From assembly GCA_017396555.1 (NCBI GenBank), contig JAFQLS010000024.1:1-64000 (forward strand): a stretch of DNA of 64,000 nt. Direction: 5' to 3'. The stretch comes from Lachnospiraceae bacterium. GTDB lineage: Bacteria; Bacillota; Clostridia; Lachnospirales; Lachnospiraceae. The position numbers were made by a program, and so were the translations under genes. Positions 1 through 6,865 of this stretch are shown here, in pieces; within the stretch, counting starts at the first letter, position 1; the number at the start of each line of letters is the position of its first letter. The notes under the pieces were generated by a model. It was not told the DNA's origin and made no database searches. It saw only the letters and a program-made list of their open reading frames with translations.

Positions 1-1
1 A

Positions 2-412
2 AAGAGATATCCTAAGGATGAGCATGATGATAGTGAGCGTGTGTTAGAGATATTAAGTTACGAAGATGGAGTAGTATATGGTTACCAATTACCAACTTGG
101 ATGTATGTTATTGGTGATAGTGTTGTATCGTGGAATAATGTAGATATGCCCGGATATGAAGTAGGAGATACTTTTATGGAAGGATATGCAATAATTAAAA
201 TAGAGAAAAAAGAGTTAATTTATACATATTTCTTTGAAAAAGAAGGTAGTAAAGAAGAAGAATGGTTAAGGAAGAGTGGAGTAATATCTGATAAAGATAA
301 TGTTATATATGTGGGTAAAGATTATCATAAATACATATATTCCGGTTATAAATACAATGTAAGTATAAGTGGTCGTACAAAGGAGGAAGAAATTGATAAG
401 TATATTAGATAA
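2..412 (+). CDS. Hypothetical protein, 5' end cut by window
   Basis: The reading frame is open from base 2 with no stop before the GTG at 41, so this is the C-terminal 136 residues of a longer protein that begins outside the window, not a gene starting at 41. The visible part is acidic and rich in Tyr, Lys and Glu. It has a short hydrophobic stretch (roughly WMYVIGDSVVSW) and a charged tail, with no transmembrane helix or motif that I recognise. It ends about 20 bases before the MerR-type operator of the next gene. No function can be assigned from what is visible. Confidence 0.6.
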   Translation, partial: KRYPKDEHDDSERVLEILSYEDGVVYGYQLPTWMYVIGDSVVSWNNVDMPGYEVGDTFMEGYAIIKIEKKELIYTYFFEKEGSKEEEWLRKSGVISDKDNVIYVGKDYHKYIYSGYKYNVSISGRTKEEEIDKYIR

Positions 413-431
413 ATTAAATATTAAAATCTTC

Positions 432-462
432 TTGACCTTGCCCCTAGGGCAAGGTTTAATCT
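432..462 (+). promoter_or_regulatory. MerR-type operator-promoter
   Basis: TTGACC at 432-437 is followed by a perfect 9-bp dyad, ACCTTGCCC (435-443) and GGGCAAGGT (447-455), centred on CTA. A 19-bp spacer then leads to a weak -10 (TAATCT, 457-462); a 17-bp alternative is TTTAAT at 455-460. A dyad filling an over-long 17-19 bp spacer is the hallmark of MerR-family promoters such as the BmrR site. The next gene encodes a MerR protein, so autoregulation is likely. The same dyad could also terminate the upstream gene. Confidence 0.7.
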
Positions 463-491
463 TTATATAGAACAAAATATTCGAAAGGCAA

Positions 492-1682
492 GTGGTTATA
501 TTGAAGGAATTTTATACAGCCGGAGAACTGGCTAAATTGACAGGTGTATCATATAAAACTATAAGATATTATGTTGATAAGGAATTGATAGAACCTGAAT
601 ACATAACCGATAGTGGTTATCGTATGTATGGTAAAAGGATGCTAGAGATACTGCAAAGAATATTGTTGCTAAAATATTTGGATTTCTCATTGGATGACAT
701 TAAGGATATATTGAAAAAAGATGACTCAATAGCGGTATTTAAGAAGCAGGAGGAATTATTACAGGCACAGAAGAATCATTTAGAGCAAGTTCTTTTAGCT
801 GTTAAAGAGATTCAAAATGTAGAAGAAAACGAGAAGTGGGATAAAATGCTTAATATAATAAATATGACATCACGCAAAGAAGAATTGATAAAACAGTATA
901 TAAAAGGAGAAAATTTGCAAAAACGTATAAATATACATGAGTATAGTACATCTAAGGTGGACTGGTATCATTGGGTTTTTGAAAAGCTACAACTTAAAAA
1001 TGATATGAAGATTTTGGAGGTTGGATGTGGTAATGCATGTTTCTGGACTTCCGTGTGTAAAGAATTACCGGATAATCTTGAGATTATTTTAACTGATAAT
1101 TCAGAAGGAATGCTAAATGAAGCAAGAGAAGAAATACAAAAATATAGCAATATATTTGATAGGAAAAAAATTAAGTTTACATTTTTACAGAAAGATGCGG
1201 AAGAATTTAGTATTGCTGAAAAAGATTTTGATATAATTATGGCAAACCATATGCTATATCACATATCAAATGAAAAACGTCAGAGTTTATTTGAAAAGTG
1301 TGTTAAACTTTTGAATCCGAATGGAGTGTTTTTTGCAACAACTGTGGGGCAAACTCATTTCAAAGAACTATTTGAATTAATAGAAAATTTTGATAAAAGA
1401 ATAGAAGTTCCTAACTGGATATCAGAAAACTTTGAATTGGAAAATGGAGAGAAACAGTTAAAGAAAGTTTTTAGCAAGGTAAGTGTTGAAGAACAGAAGA
1501 ATGATTTGCTTGTATCAGATCCTGAAGCGATATACCAGTATGTTATATCATTGCCCGGTAGTATAAGTATAACTATAAAGGAATATGATAAGGAATTTAG
1601 AAAATATTTGACAGCAAATATTTCACAGGATAAGCCGTTTTTTATACATAAGTCGGCGGGAATATTTAAAGCTTGTAATTGA
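492..1682 (+). CDS. MerR-family regulator fused to SAM-dependent methyltransferase
   Basis: Residues about 6-75 form a MerR winged helix-turn-helix (FYTAGELAKLTGVSYKTIRYY, then the ITDSGYRMYG wing) followed by a coiled-coil dimerisation helix to about 130. From about residue 165 a class I methyltransferase begins, with motif I ILEVGCGNA, an acidic LTDNS turn and a DIIMANHMLYH segment typical of type 11 methyltransferases. It probably senses a small molecule through, or modifies it with, its C-terminal domain. The GTG start has AAAGG just upstream; TTG at 501 is an alternative start. A second methyltransferase follows after 16 bases, so the two probably form an operon under the MerR-like operator at 432-462. 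The ligand and methyl acceptor are unknown. Confidence 0.88.
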   Translation: MVILKEFYTAGELAKLTGVSYKTIRYYVDKELIEPEYITDSGYRMYGKRMLEILQRILLLKYLDFSLDDIKDILKKDDSIAVFKKQEELLQAQKNHLEQVLLAVKEIQNVEENEKWDKMLNIINMTSRKEELIKQYIKGENLQKRINIHEYSTSKVDWYHWVFEKLQLKNDMKILEVGCGNACFWTSVCKELPDNLEIILTDNSEGMLNEAREEIQKYSNIFDRKKIKFTFLQKDAEEFSIAEKDFDIIMANHMLYHISNEKRQSLFEKCVKLLNPNGVFFATTVGQTHFKELFELIENFDKRIEVPNWISENFELENGEKQLKKVFSKVSVEEQKNDLLVSDPEAIYQYVISLPGSISITIKEYDKEFRKYLTANISQDKPFFIHKSAGIFKACN

Positions 1683-1698
1683 TTGGAGGAAGATAAAA

Positions 1699-2385
1699 AT
1701 GGAATTACAACCTTGGGAATTATTATTGAAAAAGCTTGTGTGGAAGCAACTTGATTTTATTAATGGTAAGAGAGTGTTGGATTTTGGAAGCGGTCATGGA
1801 GTAACAGCTAACCATTTTGCAAAAAATAATCAGGTGGTGGCAGTAGAACCTTCAGAAGAAATGTTGCTTACAACTGATATGGAAAATGATTATATACAGA
1901 TAAAAGGCGGAGTAGATGAACTACGAAGATTAGAATCAGAAAGCTTTGATGTGATATTATGTCATAACGTACTTGAATATGTGGATGATAAAGCAGAGGT
2001 GCTTAGGGAATTTGACAGGATTCTTAAGGGGAATGGAATTATATCAGTGGTTAAGCATAATCGTGCGGGTAGAGTTATGCAAATGGTGGTACTGTTAAAT
2101 GATTTTGCTGAGGCAAAGCATTTGCTTAATGGTGGAAATAGTATGGCAAAACAATTTGGTGAAATTAAGTACTATGAAGATGAATATTTGACCGAACAGC
2201 TTAGCGGCTATGAAGTTGTTAAAAATTACGGCATAAGAACATTTTGGGATTTGCAGCAGAATCAGGAGATTCATAAGGATAGTGAGTGGCAGGATAAGAT
2301 GATAGAGATGGAAGCTATGGTATCAGAAATGGATGAATATAGGGCGATAGCATTTTTTCATCATTTGATATTAAAAAAACTATAA
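1699..2385 (+). CDS. Class I SAM-dependent methyltransferase
   Basis: This 228-residue protein has a Rossmann methyltransferase core: motif I VLDFGSGHG near residue 33, the acidic VAVEPSEEML segment, and FDVILCHNVLEYVDD as motif II/post-motif. It resembles UbiE/type 11 small-molecule methyltransferases. A ribosome site (GGAGG, 1684-1688) precedes ATG, and the gene lies 16 bases after the MerR-methyltransferase fusion, so the two are probably co-transcribed. Substrate is unknown. It may methylate or detoxify a compound sensed by its neighbour; that is inference from the pairing only. Confidence 0.88.
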   Translation: MELQPWELLLKKLVWKQLDFINGKRVLDFGSGHGVTANHFAKNNQVVAVEPSEEMLLTTDMENDYIQIKGGVDELRRLESESFDVILCHNVLEYVDDKAEVLREFDRILKGNGIISVVKHNRAGRVMQMVVLLNDFAEAKHLLNGGNSMAKQFGEIKYYEDEYLTEQLSGYEVVKNYGIRTFWDLQQNQEIHKDSEWQDKMIEMEAMVSEMDEYRAIAFFHHLILKKL

Positions 2386-2389
2386 AGAA

Positions 2390-2423
2390 ATCCTTGCTTT
2401 GTGTAAGTTACGCAAAGCAAGGA
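2390..2423. terminator. Bidirectional intrinsic terminator
   Basis: A perfect 12-bp stem, ATCCTTGCTTTG (2390-2401) with CAAAGCAAGGAT (2412-2423), sits between two convergent genes. A-rich DNA on one side and T-rich DNA on the other allow use in both directions. Confidence 0.85.
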
Positions 2424-2433
2424 TAAATTTTTA

Positions 2434-3687
2434 TTAACCTCTTTTATCTATAATAGTTTTAAGCTTACCTGTTCTTTGATTATATTCAAGCTCAGAGGTA
2501 GAACACCAAATAATTTCTGGAGCGATAACATCATCGGCATCCACAGCATCCTTTAATAAAGGTCGTTGTTCGTAGAGTATCTCTATAAATTTTTCTGTAT
2601 TTACGTTGTTAGTATCAGAAACTGCAATTTTGAAAGTAAACTTGTCCTTTATATCATGAGTAACTATAATCTGATATGCTTCGTAATCAATAGAAGCTAT
2701 TTTAAGCACATCGGCAATATCTTGAGGAGATATGGAAACATAACCGGCTTTAGCTGAGGTTTGTGCTCTTCCCAGTAATCTGAACTTTCGATCCGGTATA
2801 CCTTCTGGTTCAGTGTATTCACCAAGATCTCCTGCAGGATAACGGATTAGAGGAATAAGTGTTTTGAAAAGTGAAGTAATATATATGGCTCCCGGACGGT
2901 TCATTTCATGAATTACCTCACCTGTATCAGGATCAATAAGCTCAATAATAGTAAGGTCTGATAGAGTCCTATGTTCGTTATAGCCGCAATCTTTGGTAAA
3001 ATAGCCTATGGGACCGCCATCATTTGAAGCATAGAATACTGAACGAAACTCAATTTCTCGTCCAAATGTTTTACAGATTCGTTCTCTTTGATCGGGATAG
3101 AGAGTTTCACCTGCAAAATATATTGTGTCAACAGTAAAGCCTGTAAGGTTATTTTCATTTATGTATGATATTATTTGGTTGATAATAGAAGGAAGTCCGG
3201 CAATACAATTTATCTGATGTTCTAAAATAGTTTTTGTCATTTCTTCAATAGAACCGTTTCCGGAAATGTTATACATTATGGTTTTTGCAGGAGCAAAATA
3301 TAGCATACTATAAGTATAGAGAAAACTTGCATACATTCCGCCAGCATAAAATAAGTTTGCTATCTTGCTTCCGTTTTTAAGACCACCCTTTGCGAGGACT
3401 GCACCACTATATTCACACATAGTTTGCCATTCTTCGGCAGAATAAAGCGAATATTTTGGTTCACCGGTGGTACCGCCACTTTTAAATACTTGTCCATCGT
3501 GTTGGGTAAATGTTGCTACTTTGCCGCCGTGTTTATCACAATTATCCCAAAAATCACTTTGGTTTATAAGTGGTAGTTCTTCTAATGTTGCATTTTCAGG
3601 AATGTCCCTATAAAGCTCTTTGTAATAAGGTGAATTAGTTCTTGCATGTTTTATTATCTCATTCAGAGAATATAGCTTGTAACTCAT
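2434..3687 (-). CDS. PaaK-like adenylate-forming ligase
   Basis: This 417-residue ANL-superfamily enzyme is of the phenylacetate-CoA ligase/coenzyme F390 synthetase type. The phosphate-binding loop SGGTTGEPKY is at residues 70-79, followed by FYASNDGGPIGY (acceptor/aromatic motif region), RYPAGDLGEY (the conserved Y-x-x-x-D motif) and a short C-terminal lid ending in RTGKLKTIID. It should activate a carboxylic acid as its adenylate and pass it to a thiol. It is the last gene of the five-gene minus-strand operon, 11 bases after the ATPase-fold/GNAT gene, and has a GGAGG site. It is the second PaaK-like module of the operon. The acid substrate cannot be read from sequence. Confidence 0.85.
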   Translation of the reverse strand: MSYKLYSLNEIIKHARTNSPYYKELYRDIPENATLEELPLINQSDFWDNCDKHGGKVATFTQHDGQVFKSGGTTGEPKYSLYSAEEWQTMCEYSGAVLAKGGLKNGSKIANLFYAGGMYASFLYTYSMLYFAPAKTIMYNISGNGSIEEMTKTILEHQINCIAGLPSIINQIISYINENNLTGFTVDTIYFAGETLYPDQRERICKTFGREIEFRSVFYASNDGGPIGYFTKDCGYNEHRTLSDLTIIELIDPDTGEVIHEMNRPGAIYITSLFKTLIPLIRYPAGDLGEYTEPEGIPDRKFRLLGRAQTSAKAGYVSISPQDIADVLKIASIDYEAYQIIVTHDIKDKFTFKIAVSDTNNVNTEKFIEILYEQRPLLKDAVDADDVIAPEIIWCSTSELEYNQRTGKLKTIIDKRG

Positions 3688-3698
3688 AAATGTACCTC

Positions 3699-5138
3699 CT
3701 ATTCTTTGTTTGATGTCATATTAATTATATCGTTTTTAAGTTCTTCAAATTCTCCCACAACAACCAAATCATTGTAGTTAAAACTATCGCCAGGGAGCAT
3801 TTGCATTATGAGGTAATCACCATTTTCACTACCGGGAATAACACCGGAAAGTGCAAACCCGCATTTTTTAGCGATATCATAGGCATAAGCACAACTTTGT
3901 GTGTTGAGTAATATGACGAGTTCTACCATTTCGCTTTTTTGTTTTATTATGTTTTTTATGGATTGTTGTAACTCATTTTCCAAATCAAAGCCTGCCTTGC
4001 GAATAATAATTTTAGACATTTTAAGAGTTGTACTTGTTTCCAAGGATATTTCCGTACAATTATCAGCTTTAGATTCGCAGATAATATCGTATCGTATCCC
4101 TAATCTTTTATATATCTTATCTAGGAAATCTCTGAGTTCATCAGGTGAATATATCTTGCTGTATATATCTTTATCAAGAATTTTTACACAAGCGCTAAGA
4201 CCTAATCTTTCACCTTTATTGTATTCCGTTTCGATTTCCGTATTTATGTATGACATAAGTAAGGCGGTTGCAGTGTAGCCGGCTCTTAAAAAGGCTTTCT
4301 GTGACATAGGGTGGTAGGTAACAGGTTGTCCCATGAGTGCGCGGAAGCCTTCTTCTTTGCCTAAAATTTCACAGTATTCAATAAATTTTGCAAATAGACC
4401 TAATCCACGAAATTCTTTTTTTATAACTACTGTAGAAATTTCCGGCATATTTTTGTAAAGGTCAGAGAAGGCGAGGGCAAAATGTCCTGCGGTTTGTCCG
4501 TGCTCGTTTACAGCTAGGAAAGACATTATTTCTCTGTTTTTGATAAGTTGAATAAAGGAATTCACGTAATAAAGTCGCTCATAAGAATATGAATATCCAT
4601 ATTCAGAGTAAATGCATCGGATTGCTTCAATAACATCTTCCTGACTTGTAACGGGACGAATTGATATATTTGTATCAAGTGCGACTGTTTCTTTGTAAGG
4701 CTCCGGTTTTGCAAATTCTAAAGGATTAATGAATTTTTTGCGTATATAAACGCGTTGTCCTTCGTTACCTAGCTTTTCCATACCAACTTCGTCTACATAG
4801 AGACTGATAAGATAATTATTTAGATCGTCCCTGTTTTCTGTAATTTCATTTTTATCATAGGTAAAATCCTGCCAACCGGGTACGCCCTTATCTTTTACGG
4901 AAATTTCAATAAAATCACCTACTAAATAAAGCTCTACATATATTGGACCTGTTGCTCCGGGATATGAATTTTCAATTCTTTGCTTTAACATTCCTGCTGC
5001 TACATATCTTAGTTGTTGATATCTTGAAACATCCATAGTTGTATGGCGTTGAGCAAGAGAATCTATAAAGCTTAGTACAGGGAAAATATACGCCTTGTCA
5101 TTTTTTATTTCTATAGAAACTAGTTTTTTTCTATTCAT
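3699..5138 (-). CDS. HATPase-like domain fused to GNAT acetyltransferase(s)
   Basis: I place the start at 5138, where AAAGGAG lies 9 bases upstream; the frame itself is open to 5222 inside the MATE gene. The 479-residue product has an N-terminal RsbW/anti-sigma-like GHKL fold: an ISVKDKGVP box around residue 80-87 and a GNEGQR loop at about 124-129. A GNAT domain follows (about 160-315) with acetyl-CoA loop EFRGLGLF at about 245-252. The C-terminal third ends in a second, degenerate GNAT-like unit (AKKCGF segment). The gene overlaps the MATE gene by 8 bases, implying coupled translation. It probably acylates an amine in the Lux-like pathway; the role of the GHKL part is unknown. Confidence 0.78.
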   Translation of the reverse strand: MNRKKLVSIEIKNDKAYIFPVLSFIDSLAQRHTTMDVSRYQQLRYVAAGMLKQRIENSYPGATGPIYVELYLVGDFIEISVKDKGVPGWQDFTYDKNEITENRDDLNNYLISLYVDEVGMEKLGNEGQRVYIRKKFINPLEFAKPEPYKETVALDTNISIRPVTSQEDVIEAIRCIYSEYGYSYSYERLYYVNSFIQLIKNREIMSFLAVNEHGQTAGHFALAFSDLYKNMPEISTVVIKKEFRGLGLFAKFIEYCEILGKEEGFRALMGQPVTYHPMSQKAFLRAGYTATALLMSYINTEIETEYNKGERLGLSACVKILDKDIYSKIYSPDELRDFLDKIYKRLGIRYDIICESKADNCTEISLETSTTLKMSKIIIRKAGFDLENELQQSIKNIIKQKSEMVELVILLNTQSCAYAYDIAKKCGFALSGVIPGSENGDYLIMQMLPGDSFNYNDLVVVGEFEELKNDIINMTSNKE

Positions 5139-6852
5139 TATTTTCAGCTCCTTTGATGCATAATCTGTTAAGTCCAAGGACAGGTCCATATTCTGTTTCG
5201 AGACCCTCATAGTGGAGTGCATTTAAGTCATTGCGAATACTTGAGTGGTTAATATTATCGCGTATAATTACCTTCTTTTGGTAATTGTTTTTTTCAACCT
5301 CTATGTATTTGCCGGTCTTTATGTCGGCTACGGATTGAAGCTTTACAAGATATTCTTTAACAATGTTTAAGATTTGTGTACCATAAATTTTGTCTTTTTC
5401 TATAGTTGAAATAACGATGTTATTAAAGCTTTCGAAATCATCTGAATTACACTTTAAAATAAAAGAAGATGTATTTTTTTCTTCATCTTTATTTAAAAAG
5501 AGTAAATTAAGGTTAGTGCCATTTTTAGAAAGCTTTTTTCTTTTAAGGATATTTAATATACCAAATATTACTAAGGTTAAAAATTCTGCTACTGTGTAAG
5601 CTGCCCATATACCGTTTACTCCAAATATTTTGCTTAGAACAAAAGTGCTTGCGAGGAGTAGAACACAACATCTAAGGCTGATAAGTACACTTGCCATAGA
5701 ACTCATTTCAATAGATTGAAGATAATATCCTATTATTACATTTACTGTCATAATAAGCATGCTTGTAGCATAAATTCTAACTGCCATAGAAGACTGGTTT
5801 ACTAAATCTATATCTGCAATTCCGAAAATATGAGGAACAATTTCCGGAATGATTTCTAATACAAGCATAATACTGCCGCATATTACAACTGCTGCCAGTA
5901 GTGCAAGCTTGATGCTGCCTTTGATTTTCTTATTGCTGTTTTCACCATAATACACACCTACCATAGGTTGGATTGTTTGGCTTAGACCTTCAAATACCGC
6001 AAGAGAAACAGTGCAAAGATTAAATACTACTGTATAAATTACGACACCCTTTTCGCCGGCCATTGATACCACATAATGGTTTAGTATAATTATTGTGATA
6101 AACTGATATATAAAGGTAAGCGCAGAACCAATACCGTTTTTTATAATTCGAAGTATTGAACGGTCAAATGCTAAAGATAGGCGAAGAGTATTTTTGGATG
6201 AAAAAAAGTGACTCGCTATTATGATAACACTAATACCTTGACCTAATACGGTTGAATAAGCTGCTCCTGCAACGCCCATATTCATATATCCAACGAATAC
6301 AAGATTGAAAGTAATATCTACAACAATTGATGTAAACATTCCTGCCATTGAGAGGTTAGGTCTACCATCATTTCTTACAAAAAATGCAATAGCAATATTC
6401 ATTATAAATATTGGTGCTCCCATTAAAATAATCTTTACATATGTCTTAACTTGTTCAAACACCTCGGTATTTCCGGCACCGAGCAAATAGGTTATTTGTT
6501 CGGTGAAAAATATTCCTGAAATAAATAAAATCAAAGCTGTAGCCAGTAAAAACTCCATAGAAATACTAAAGGAGCGGTTGGCACTTTTTTTATCGCCCTT
6601 TCCAATGTCAACGCTCATTGCTATACAGCCACCAACTGCAAAAAGAGCTGCCAATGTATTTATGACCATATAAACGGGTGTTGCATAGGTTACAACTGAT
6701 AAGGATAAATCATCAAGGTATTGACCTATTATTACGGTGTCAGCCATTGAACCTATTGCAGTTGTAAGATTCATAAGAATTGTGGGTATTAAAATGCTCA
6801 TAAATGTTTTGATTACGAGAGGATTTCGTTTTACATAAAATGTATTTTCCAT
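5131..6852 (-). CDS. MATE-family exporter with cytoplasmic GHKL-like tail
   Basis: The likely start is 6852, with AAGGTGG upstream, 13 bases after the LuxC-fusion stop. The first about 440 residues form the twelve-helix MATE/DinF-type fold, with GSMADTVIIGQYL near the N-terminus and a second half beginning near IRIIKNGIGSAL; such proteins export drugs or lipophilic metabolites using Na+ or H+ gradients. An unusual hydrophilic tail of about 130 residues follows, ending in YGPVLGLNRLCIK. That ending resembles the last strand and helix of RsbW-like ATPase domains but lacks clear N and G1 boxes. It may bind the GHKL domain of the next protein. Its position in the operon suggests it exports the pathway product. 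Confidence 0.85.
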   Translation of the reverse strand: MENTFYVKRNPLVIKTFMSILIPTILMNLTTAIGSMADTVIIGQYLDDLSLSVVTYATPVYMVINTLAALFAVGGCIAMSVDIGKGDKKSANRSFSISMEFLLATALILFISGIFFTEQITYLLGAGNTEVFEQVKTYVKIILMGAPIFIMNIAIAFFVRNDGRPNLSMAGMFTSIVVDITFNLVFVGYMNMGVAGAAYSTVLGQGISVIIIASHFFSSKNTLRLSLAFDRSILRIIKNGIGSALTFIYQFITIIILNHYVVSMAGEKGVVIYTVVFNLCTVSLAVFEGLSQTIQPMVGVYYGENSNKKIKGSIKLALLAAVVICGSIMLVLEIIPEIVPHIFGIADIDLVNQSSMAVRIYATSMLIMTVNVIIGYYLQSIEMSSMASVLISLRCCVLLLASTFVLSKIFGVNGIWAAYTVAEFLTLVIFGILNILKRKKLSKNGTNLNLLFLNKDEEKNTSSFILKCNSDDFESFNNIVISTIEKDKIYGTQILNIVKEYLVKLQSVADIKTGKYIEVEKNNYQKKVIIRDNINHSSIRNDLNALHYEGLETEYGPVLGLNRLCIKGAENNE

Positions 6853-6865
6853 AGAGTCACCCACC

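Noticed and set aside
41-412. GTG at 41 as the start of the first gene
   Set aside because: The frame is open to the window edge and there is no ribosome site before 41.
435-457. Simple rho-independent terminator of the first gene
   Set aside because: The dyad lies exactly between -35- and -10-like sequences in front of a MerR gene; operator is the better reading, though dual use is possible.
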